Source: Ciona intestinalis
Lineage: Eukaryota; Chordata; Ascidiacea; Phlebobranchia; Cionidae
Assembly: GCF_000224145.3 (NCBI RefSeq)
Contig: NC_020168.2
Coordinates: 5,844,241 to 5,908,240, forward strand
Direction: 5' to 3'
DNA length: 64,000 nt
Made by a program: the position numbers and the translations under genes
Part shown: one piece after another, positions 25,101 through 35,600 of the stretch
Numbering within the stretch: the stretch's first letter is position 1
Layout of the letters: every line of letters starts with the position of its first letter
The notes under the pieces: model-generated
What the model saw: only the letters and a program-made list of their open reading frames with translations
What the model was told of the DNA's origin: nothing
Database searches by the model: none

Positions 25101-28100
25101 TGTGCCGTTAGTCATAAAACAACCATTCCTTCCGTGCACAATGACGTAATAAACACGTTTGTGTTCTTGAAAAATCGAGCCACACAATGCGAATTCCTGG
25201 CACGTCTTTACACCCATGTATTCCATTTACCGTTAGTTACAATTCCCCCGTGTCCAGTTCCATGTTGTCCAGCTTAACACATGTTTTCACAGCCGTGGCC
25301 GCACGTCTCCCAAGCAGCCCGTGAATTCATCACGGCATTCCTAACAGTCAACCCGGACGATCGAATGTCGCCTGTCAAGGCACTCAAACACCCATGGATC
25401 AACAGCAACTCAGCACAATCCAACAAAAACTTACACAGGTGCGTATTACGTCACTATGCATTAAAAGCGACAATTTTAACTGGGCCACTTACATGTTCTA
25501 ATTGTAAAAGCACAGGTTAAATTTTATCACAATTTCGTTAGAAAAAATCCTAGCACTTGTGTATATTTATTTAGCTGAAATACCTTCGATGAACGTTTCG
25601 TGTCATTTTCTACACCGGTTTTATTCAAAGCGGTATATTAGCCTTTCTTACGAGTGTGCAATATGTCATCGTTGTGTGTAGTACGTGTCGCTTCTTTCTC
25701 CTTTCAAAACCAAACCAGCTTATTAGGTTTGCTCATGTCCGCTGTACATTTGTTTGTTGCTACTCGCATCGTTTAGAATTTTGGGTATTTGGGCCGCGTT
25801 GCCCAAACAGAAGCAGCTCTTACGCCGCTCATAAGAAACACTTTGTCGACTGTAACCACCACGCTTAACCTCTCATGAGTGCTACATCTACACGCGTGAT
25901 ATGAAATGAAAGAACGAACTAGGCTATAGTTTCACCCACCGAATATTTAATGACGAACATTGGACACTGTCACCGAAAATGCACAGTTTTGGCAAGATAT
26001 GTTCCTCGCATTGGAGTTCTTGTTTAGGTTTTTTCATATTCATAATTCCAAGCCTCATAACTTTAAAGCTCGACGACGAGTGTGCACATTTCTTTGTGGG
26101 TTGTTTTTACAAGCTTCAAAAACACACTTAAGTCCTTTCCGCCGTTGACTCGCTCGCTTCAAATAATAGGCCTAACTTAAACAAATAAACTTCTCCTGGG
26201 CCACCCTTAGTATTACAAAGGACAATACTTTAGTAGACCATTCTCTGGCCTTCGGAAATTTCCACCAGCAGCAACCGTCACTGGCTTCCAATAGTTTAGT
26301 GATGTGCTTTTACTTTCACCGCGCGGCAGAAATAAACATCTAACAAAACAACACCACAACATACATACCAACTACATATGTTTTCGTAAAGCCCAAATTT
26401 CCGACCAAAACGGTATGGCAATTTAACCCTTTAAAATGCGTTTTCTAAGGTTTAATAAAGTAAGTTTCCAATCCATACACAGAGTACGTTCGCTCAGTTT
26501 CCAAAATCAACGCAAATTAAACGCCGATGGCGATTGTTTTTTGCTAATCTCCCCGCGAGCCGTAGAATGCGGTTGCTTACCCTTCGTAGTCGAGAGCACT
26601 CTGCAACAAACAAGCTTCGAAAGGTTGGAGTTGTTTATAGATAAGACTCCGCATTGCGCCCGAAGTGGTTTGTAAGTTAAAGGTTGGTTGCGATAAGGCT
26701 AAGATTCTAACCGTCCACCCTTATTGCTCAAACTAACATTCAAAATGGACGATCCGTTGAGCCCTTGGGGTGCGGAGAATATAAATCTTCCTCATAGCGT
26801 ATGGCATATGTTATTCCGTTTTGCATAGCTCCATCACCACTGAGGCTGGTAAAGAATTCAAAGGTTTTTTTAGTTCATAAAATACAAATTCCAAATGTAG
26901 TTCCTGTTATTATGGCATGGCACAAATCGCAACGAAGCACTTTAACTCGCATCGTCGCGCGACAGTCGTACCACACCGCGCTTATATACGCCGTAATTTT
27001 AATCTGGACCAAGCTTATATTTTTGGACCCGGAGCTTCTTAAATCCTGTGATTATGTCTCTGCTTTATTCGAGCTTTTGTGCTGGGCCGGCTCAGTAGCT
27101 CGCAGAATAGTCGCGTTATATCCTCAAGCCTTTGAACAGGTGTTTTATCCGTGCCGATATCCGGTATTATAAGCCGGCCGTTTATGAGCGAGTACAGAGC
27201 ATTTGCGCATTCGTTCCAGCTAAAAGTTATGACTTATTTCTTTTTTTAAACTTTTTCATTAGTTACATTACGGGTCAATCTCAAAAATTGAATATTTTTC
27301 AGTTTTGGGCTGAAAATGCATTGTATGGGTCGCAACAGCATAGCTATAAAAATCGTACAGCACTTTATAAAAACTTAGAGCGCTTTCCATTACCGAACAT
27401 TATAATAATACAAGAAATAGATTACATGTTATACCGTCGTATATATACAAACATTCAATTCAATTTAATCCACGCAATAACAAGCGCAGCCTCCGCAATT
27501 CGACCCCCCCCCCCCACACACACACACATAACTGGTCTAACACGTTCGTATTCAACATTACCAGCAACGCAAACGTTCACATATAACCCCACGTAACGAT
27601 TTCCGGCATTAAGCACTTCCCACCAGCCCTAGCCCGTTTAAGCAGGGTTATGCAAGGTTATCAAATACTTAATCTAGTTTCAACTTACAACCAACAATCC
27701 TGATACCGAGTTCACCATTTTTTACGCATATAATACTGCAGGTTACGACGTATACTGTTAGCTTTTAAATCCATCATTTCATGATCGTCTTTTTTTACAA
27801 TTAACAACGCTCTTTTAAAACAATTAACAACGCTCTAAAAAAAAGATTGAGATCCCGTCCCACCTTACCCCCGACTCTAAATATCTTCGTACTTCCATTT
27901 TCGTTCATTTTCTTTAAAATTTTAAATTTTTCCAAAGTATTTTTAATTTAGATATTTAATTAAAAAGGATTAGCGATTGGCTGATGAAGAGCGTACGGGT
28001 GTCCAATTAAGTTTTAAAGCTTTAATTTTCGCATCTCATATCCACCCCCACAGAAACAATACGTTTCCTTTCGCCCACAATCAACATTCTCATCTCGTAA

Positions 28101-30346
28101 ATTCGGCCTAATTTCAGCAAAAAAATGACTTGAATTCGCGTTTGTTGCTTTGGCTTTTTAAATTGCACCTTGTCTGGTGTGTGAGAGGCGACATAACTGC
28201 AAAGTATTCGCACTTTGACCAGTTAAATGACAAACCGCAGTGCGAAGCTCGCATTTCATTTCCAAGTGCAAGAATGTTGCTGAATCATTTCTTTGACCCA
28301 AATGCCGAACCTTGGACTTGATGATATTGCCACCTACGGAAAGGCAATTGAACATGACCTTTAGCAGCCTGTATTCGCAGCATCAAGAATGTAAATGATT
28401 TACCAATAAAGGCGCATTTTCGGAATTTATTCAAAATGGCTGTGTACTCTGATGTTGTGATATATATGCTAACATTCGAAACCCCTGTAATCCATCTATA
28501 TTCTGATTTGTTTTAAGAACAAATTTTGTGTTATACCTACATTACCATTTACCCAATGTGAGTATATTTTCTGTTGTATACACTCTTATCGACATTCATA
28601 ACACAATTATCAGCGACAAAATGCAAATCATTGAATCAAAATCTTCCAAGAACCATCGGTGTCTTATTAGAACAACTCACTTAAACTTGTCGTGCCTGGT
28701 ATGTTGCATACGAGTGTCTTTTGTCCATGAACGTATATTCCGCTATTACGGGACTTTTCTTTTTATGCCCGACCGGTCTGAACCGGTAATTAATAAAGAT
28801 TATACTTGAGCAAACGTCACATTTTGCTCTTCATACCAAACTGCCATCAACGATTCAAGTACCAGCAGAAAACTTAATCTAATAATTGTGCTTCGTTCTT
28901 AGCGCTTTGGTATAGGACAACTCGATTGACCGCGCTCATGTATTTACTCGTATGTCGAAGTCATTTAATCACTGCCTATGTTCGACGTTAATACGCATGT
29001 TACCATAATTCATATCTCAACAATAAAATTTCCGAAAATGAAAAAACCGAAACACTTTTCAACGTATAAATATATATGATGTTATAAGAGTGTGAACGTC
29101 CGTACTTAAGAATTTGGGCCACTACATTCTCCCGTGCACCTAAGGTATATATTATTATTGTATACCCCCATGCATACCGTTTCTTACACGTAAGACAGCC
29201 CCCTCGAAATTTTTGGGTAAATTATTTATTAAAACGTCACATACTACATATGCATGTTAAATACTCAAGGTTTAGTTCGCATCGCGTCAACGACCACATA
29301 TTTAGTTTCCGCCCCATGTATATAGGACACGGTATTACACATATACTGCCGTAATGATATTATTGAATTTCGTTGCGTAGTTCGTGATATGTGTCTTGAA
29401 CAATACCCGTAATATAAAGGTGTTTATTGTATGTTACTTCCTCCTAAATGCTGGTTTCAATCTACCACGCATTACATCACTGCTGCTGTTTCGTGCTTGG
29501 ACCATCGTACCAGATTAACAACTATGTCCAAAACTTGGTTTAATTGCGGTCTAAACAAGGCAATATTTGAAGACATTTGCATCACCTTTTAAGATCTGTT
29601 ATTCTAAGATAACGTGGGATAAGAAAGCTTTATTTTTCGTCCTATCAATATATCTCGTTTTCCAACGATAAAGTTGCCACCGGCTACGAACGTAAACCCA
29701 CTTACACAACGTTGAGTAGAATTATCATTTTTCAATGGCTAATTTCGCGTTTATTTTCCAGGTCCATCTCGCAGAATTTGTTGAAGCGAGCGTCGTCCAG
29801 AAACAGCAACAAATCGGCGACGTCTGGGCGCTCGTCCAAGTCCAATCGATCACTTCGATCGCAACACAGAAAGGTTTGCATTATTAGGGCCATGTTTTGG
29901 GATGAAAGGGATATTTGTTTTATAGCTGGACATGCACGTCAGTTTATAACAGCGGTAATGGATGGACGCGTAGATCAGTTTAAAGATTATTATTCTAACA
30001 TGACATGACATAGCTACAAAATGTTACCTATTTAGGTCATTGTGCTTTAGTGTGCCTATAACCATTGTCGTTTTTTGAAAGTTATTTTAAAGTTGACTTA
30101 ATGCGCCGTAACAGAGAGACTAACTCCAATAGTTCTGATAATGTATCAAAATGTTTTAAAAAAAGGTTGTGTCATTTATATGGACCGTTTTGTCATATTG
30201 AAATTGACAAGTAATCTGTGTAATTTGCATTTATAACATGTGTTGTGTATTCAACTTGAATATGAACAAGTCACCACTAATTTCATTTCCAGGTGAAAGC
30301 GAAAGAGTTGGACGAGATTTTAAAGAAATACAACTACTACCAGTAA
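22169..30346 (+). CDS. PSKH1: Serine/threonine protein kinase H1
   Basis: Nine exons, 22169-22214, 22276-22405, 22490-22637, 22694-22792, 22860-23171, 23896-24051, 25293-25438, 29762-29873 and 30293-30346, give 1203 nt and 400 aa (human 424). The N-terminus MGCGNSKILPE fits myristoylation at Gly2 and palmitoylation at Cys3. A variable linker precedes the kinase domain (about 76-330). It has GRGSFSKV (glycine loop), Lys105 in YAIK, HRDLKPEN with catalytic Asp196, DFG Asp217, and APE at 243-245 across the exon 5/6 junction. The tail LHRSISQNLLKRASSR and the following Ser/Arg-rich run match vertebrate PSKH1 closely. The family is CaMK-like and is found at Golgi, centrosome and nuclear speckles. 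All catalytic residues are present, so it should be active. Intron 7 is unusually long here (4.3 kb). Confidence 0.96.
24052..29761. other. Two long PSKH1 introns with many open frames
   Basis: Introns 6 (24052-25292) and 7 (25439-29761) are far longer than the others in the window. They carry a run of plus-strand open frames of 60-154 codons (for example 24312-24743, 26801-27172, 27132-27596) in sequence that is visibly less AT-rich between about 24.2 and 27.2 kb. I recognise no domain in any frame, so I annotate no gene. A C-run followed by CA repeats lies at 27506-27528, and a MITE remnant at 27800-27880. One short frame at 26745 begins MDDPLSPWGAENINLPHS before a GTATGG donor, which could be a first exon of an unknown nested gene; support is weak. 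Confidence 0.4.
27800..27880. mobile_element. Partial Cimi-1-like MITE in PSKH1 intron 7
   Basis: The words ACAATTAACAACGCTC (twice, in tandem) and GTCCCACCTTACCCCCGACT match one half and one end of the family. The other end is missing. Confidence 0.45.
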
Positions 30347-30484
30347 CTTAGAAGCGTCCAACACCATAAACACACGGATGAACAACGGCACAATATCTCA
30401 ACACCGTCAGGATGTGTGTACTCAAGCACCGATGTAGTTTATATCTTGGTCCTGGCACCGTAGGCCCGCTGTTTCAACAAGCAG

Positions 30485-30490
30485 AATAAA
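30485..30490 (+). terminator. Polyadenylation signal for PSKH1
   Basis: AATAAA lies 138 bases after the PSKH1 stop codon, on the same strand, and fits as its 3' end signal. Confidence 0.55.
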
Positions 30491-30780
30491 CTTACTCTTT
30501 ATATGACGCAACAATGGAACCGCTCCGATTGTGACGTCAGGAGCAGTGTACCGCCGCAGAGGGCGCTCTTCTCTCCCTGCACAACGCCCTACCAGGTCTC
30601 GGGTGTCGATGCCAAGATAGATTAAACCGTCAGAACATCAGCCATTGTTCTACGCACGATCTTCTATTCTCGTATCCGCGAGCATTCCTTCGTAGCTTAA
30701 TCCTCGTCTGTGTTTATGCTTTGCTTTTCTCAGCAGCCTGGGGCGTACAACGTCCAGCACCTCGCCACCTAACTACCCCG

Positions 30781-31553
30781 ATGTCGTTCTTTAAAATCAA
30801 CTGGCGAAATTCGCTCCCCAAAAAAGGTGCACAAGCTCCTAAACCTCCACCGCACCCAGCAGGACCACGGTGTACGGAAACCTCAACCCCCTTGACACAA
30901 TTCTAGATACAACACCCCACGCAACAGACTTGGATTTTGTGACAGGAGGACGTGCAATAGCGAGTTCCCGCTTCGTTTTCTTTGCCCAAGATCGTGTCTT
31001 TCTTTTTCATTGCTTCCGCATATTGCACTTACAAAACTTTCTGCGAGATTACGGTCGCTTCGCCCTGGCCGACATCCGCATGCTAGCGGCCGTTATATTC
31101 GCGGGCCGCTTAATCGTCGGCTGCCGCAGTGGTGAAAATTATTAAATTAATATTGTTAAGTCGCCGATCCACACAGCAGTGTGCAATTTCAACTCGTCTG
31201 ACTTTCGTTCGCGGACGCAGATTCTACAAGCCCGTGGGCAATTACAAATTCCGCGAAACGTCATCCACAAAAATCTCCCCTTCGTGATTGGCCAAGGGTC
31301 GACCAATCACAGTTTCTAATGACGTCATGCTCCACCGCCAAAGAAATAACAAAACTTCACTAAATTTTTTTTGCAGAAACTTCTGAACACCGATTCCATA
31401 CATTCCAGTGGAGTTTTCGAAGACTTATTTAACGAACTAACCGCTGAATACCGAGTGCTTTTATTGCAATTGATATCTACCTTCTGTAGCCTTGCGAAGT
31501 CAAACCGCTCGTCACTTTCCGCACACTCGCCTAACGAAGCGATATCACTGTGA
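30781..31553 (+). other. Possible exons of an unrecognised plus-strand gene
   Basis: Two pieces look more protein-like than their surroundings. One begins at ATG 30781 with MSFFKINWRNSLPKKG and a proline-rich run; an adjacent frame from 30861 reads VYGNLNPLDTILDTTPHATD. The other is a likely terminal exon, 31377-31553. It follows a long T-tract and CAG acceptor, encodes 58 residues including SGVFEDLFNELTAEYRVLLL, and ends in TGA. The first two segments are in different frames and I find no donor/acceptor pair joining them, so no model is proposed. I do not recognise the family. It could be chance open frame in the PSKH1 3' flank. Confidence 0.22.
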
Positions 31554-32138
31554 TGACGTCATTATTCCCCTTATGTAACGACGCAAGAGTTGAATTCGTA
31601 CTCTGCGTTTTTAGTATTGAACCTTTATTTTTATTTGTTCTTCCGTGCCTTTTTTTGGCACAAGTTTAAAACTGATTAATTGAAAATATCCATACAACAA
31701 AATCCAACTAGTTGGTTCGTCGTTTTGACTTCGTACACAATTTGCAATCACCATTGTCAGTCTACTTGCTTAGAAACCGGCATTTTCACCGAACCCGCTG
31801 TCTTTACGCTTCGCAGAGTGAAATAAAATGCCTCCAAAAACACGTACGAGGTTTTTCCTACCAGCATGTTCTACTCGATATATATCAATACAGTGTTGCG
31901 GGGTAAGATGGGATACCGTAAGCATCTATAATTTTAATCAATATGCAAGAGATGTATTGCAAGTGACCGGCAAAACGTTACGTTATTAAGTAGGTCTTGT
32001 ATAAGCTGCAAACACACAGAGGTGTTTTCTAATGGGCTTGTATGGCCTACTCAAGATATCTTTAGTAGGCCATGGGGCTTGGGTATAGGCAACTTTCAGA
32101 GCGATAGAAAAACCGACTAGTCCAACTCATTGTTACGT

Positions 32139-32330
32139 AAACAAAATTGACCGGTGCGCTATCTACTACACTGATTGCCGAGTTATACGGCAGTGAAAAT
32201 CTTGCGACCTCGTTGGAACTTCGAGCAATGACAGTCGGAGTGATTTCTATGGCGGTCCCACCACTCGTGGAAATCGTAGTGGACGCCACCGGAAGTTACG
32301 AAAAATTATACATACAATACAACACGGCAG
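32139..32330 (+). pseudogene. Fragment of an SLC16-like transporter gene
   Basis: The plus-strand frame around 32148-32297 reads TGALSTTLIAELYGSENLAT and continues to VVDATGSY. It matches 38 of 50 residues of the C-terminal third of the transporter encoded at 40871-42537 on the minus strand. Homology starts and stops abruptly. After DATGSY the frame turns into unrelated sequence, and nothing upstream resembles the earlier helices, so this is a truncated relic rather than a gene. Because the intact gene has this region in one exon, the fragment cannot show whether it came by DNA duplication or retrocopy. It lies in opposite orientation about 8.7 kb from the intact gene. Confidence 0.85.
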
Positions 32331-32558
32331 GGACCGAATTTGTACTATGTGTATTTCCACATTATCTTTATAAGTCATATTAAAATGGAAACAGTACCAT
32401 TTATTAGACCTCTGCTCTCTTGTTCGTACTTAGATATAAATTATATAGACAGCCAGATTGAGCACGATAGTTGATGTAATATTGCATTTTATTATATTAA
32501 AATGTGGAAGAAATGGTGTTTTATAAAGGCTTTTATCTGTAAAGGATTTGGTCGTATA

Positions 32559-32564
32559 TTTATT
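32559..32564 (-). terminator. Polyadenylation signal for the LU-CCP-VWA gene
   Basis: AATAAA on the minus strand (TTTATT on plus) lies 49 bases past the stop codon at 32614. Confidence 0.55.
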
Positions 32565-32613
32565 TTCCATTTCTATAACCAGAACTATAGTTGTAGAGCA
32601 ACCTGTGAAATTC

Positions 32614-35600
32614 TTATCCACATCGGTTAGTGCAGATAAGATCACTTAATCGGTTCAGGAAAGTCGTGTCGAGTCCTGAGAAGCCGCTTGTCGTTAACAT
32701 TGTGTTCTCGGGGCTTCCACCCATTGCTAACAACTGCTCGTTATCAAGTCCTGCTCCATTCTCAGGTGCGATTCCAATTACGAACGTCTGAGTGGATATA
32801 CCCATGTCAAAATTCTGTGCTTCAATGCAGCCAATCAACTAATTCGCTGAAAGGTATTTGCTTACCGCAACTCCCATGGCTCTGAGTTCCGTTGAAACTG
32901 TCGCAACATCGTCCTGAGATCTCCCGTCGGTGATCGTTAATAAAACATCCTTAACGTTCGGTCTGTTCCCCCAGCGTTGCGCCAGAATGACATTTTGAGC
33001 ATACCGCAAAGCCTGTCCAGTTCTGGTTCCTAAAAATCATAAAGAAGATCATAGAACACAAGTTCCCAGCGACTTATTTATCTGTTAGCCCTAACTCTAC
33101 CTTTTAGATAAATATACTTCATGTGAAACGCGCGGATAAACGCGTTCATAGCTGTCGTGTATAGGATAAGTGTTATTCTTTGATTTTGTCACCTTGGTTA
33201 AAACATATGAGAAAATGCACATTTATAACTAAAAACCCTGTTTTAGAGTTTGTCCTATAGGTGTTGGGATAATGAGCTATATATCTGGCCTAAATTTCAT
33301 ATCTCACGACATTTCTCGTCGAAGAATCCCTTTACATAAAATAGAACTGATAAAAAAACTGACGCTGCAGCATGGCTTACCAAATCCATTGTAGGGTATC
33401 CTGTCAAACGCTTCTAAAAAGGCTGCCCTGTTGTTAATGTGATCTCTTAACAAAACTTGGTTTCTTCGATCAATCCCCCTGTTATATCTGAATACAGCCA
33501 TTCTTGCCGAATCCTCCCCAAAATTGAATGTGCTGAAAATCATAATTAAGTAGTAATATGTTGTAAAATAATTTACTAATTGCCTGGCCTTCCTAAATGC
33601 ATCTATTTTACTTGCTTGTTTAGCCGTTTTGTAATAGTCAGATGGGGCATTTTTACCCTTGTGTTTTTAGATGTTGGTCGATTTTAATCTTGTAGAATGT
33701 AGAAATTAACATACGTGATGATTGATCTCACGAAGTTTTTCATGACTCTCCAATTCGGCATTGTCACCGAAGACGACGAATCCAAGATTAGGACTAGGTC
33801 CATAGCAGCGAACGGTGGACATTCCTCTGCAATAGAATTGACATTTAAAAGGCATCGGGAGCTGTATATATTGCGTCCTACTAAAAATATTCATATATGC
33901 TATATGTAAAGTTTTCTTATATTTGACATGAATATTTTCGAGAAATATACTTGAACTTTTCTCCTAAAAAATTACTTTAACTTCACAAATGAAACATTCC
34001 CACTTCCACTTACTCGAACAGCAAGGTGGCTCAACATCCCACGCTAAACTTGACATGCACGTGGTAAGGGTGTTGTTTGCTGGATAGAGTTCGTAAAGTT
34101 CGGCTTCATTGCACTCGTATGTACATTGAGAGTTGACGAAGTTCCCATTCGTGCAAGTAACGTTTCCATTTTGAAGAGTTTGGACATCGCGACATTGCCC
34201 ACCTTTTTGTGAAAGTCGAAATTCAATTAAAATTTTAATGAATAATGAATGTTGTATTTTTGTTCTCCCAGGCCAGAGCAACAACAGTCGTTATAACACG
34301 GGTGATCTATTTTACACGCCCCATGTCCGCTTACGAGTTACCGCCGCCTATATTGTAAATTAGTAAATAAATATTTTGGGAGATTTTTTTATTGTTTTGT
34401 AGTGTATGGTTGACAATTTATACCGCCATAAAGGATTACTGAGTCGGGGTAATATAGCCATTAAATGTTATTCCCTAGGACACAAACGCCCGTAACGGCG
34501 ACAACACCGAGGCACGACACAGAGGCAATCACCACGACAATATTTAACCTGTTTCAAACTTACGTTCTTGGCAAGTTGGAGCTGGTGAAGTCCAAACACC
34601 GATAACCCCGTTATTTCCACCACCAATGCAGTCAGAGTTGGCGGTTCCGTTCAATTCGTAACCGGGACTGCATGAAAACGTGCACGTGCTTCCTATGTTG
34701 TTTAAGTCATTACATTGAACTACACCGTTCACTGGATTGATGTGTTGCGGCAAGCAAGTGACTCCTGTAACAAATAAAATTATGTAACAGATGCGAGCAT
34801 ACGCACAAGTGGTCACAACATTTTTTGTAATTCTTAAACTAAAGTTCATAGACTCGTGTTAACGTTTATTGACTTTCCGAAGTCATACCGCCCCATAAAT
34901 GCGCGGTATTTTTGCTTCTTCTCATATAGTTATTCTTACGTGTACAAACTGGTGCCGGAGAGCTCCATAGTCCCTCTGTGTCTCCATCTCCGTCATCTTG
35001 ACATGTTGATGTGTCAGAGCCTTCCATTGCATAGCCACTGTCGCATTCGAAAGTACAAACACTCCCCGCCATGTTGGAGTCACTGCAACCAACAGCGCCA
35101 TTCTCCGGCGAAACGTGCACCGGGTTGCACCGGATCGAAGAAACGAAAGCTTGAAATAAAACACTTGCAATTAAAAATATGCTTTAATCTCTGGATCTAC
35201 ATTTGGCCGAATCACAAGACCTTGTATGAAATGAACTAAAAACAAGACAATTATTTTATTTTCATCAGTTTTTAACCGTATACTGTCACGAAAATTATCG
35301 TCAGTTTGTGGTTTAAAACATCTTATTATTTTCCAACTTACGTTGGCATTGCGGTATTGGTTGTGTCCATTCTCCCGTATCGTCTCCATCGTTGTCATCA
35401 GCACAAACAGATTCTGGGGAACCATCAAGCACAAACCCAGGGTCACAAATGAAACTGTAATTGTAAAAGTCGTATTACTTGTGTACAAAGTCAATATAAT
35501 ACTGCCGGGGTCAACAAGTCTGTGGATATAGAATACTTGCTGGGTATTTAGGTGAATTGTTTTTATCTGTTTGGGACCAACAAAAGGGGGGGTACTAGCA

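Noticed and set aside
27506-27528. C-run plus CA repeat as a functional element
   Set aside because: A short simple repeat inside an intron, adequately explained by slippage.
32614-34202. Complement factor B or C2 orthologue
   Set aside because: The CCP plus VWA order is similar, but there is no trypsin-like domain after the VWA, there are six rather than three CCPs, and the N-terminus is Ly6-like.
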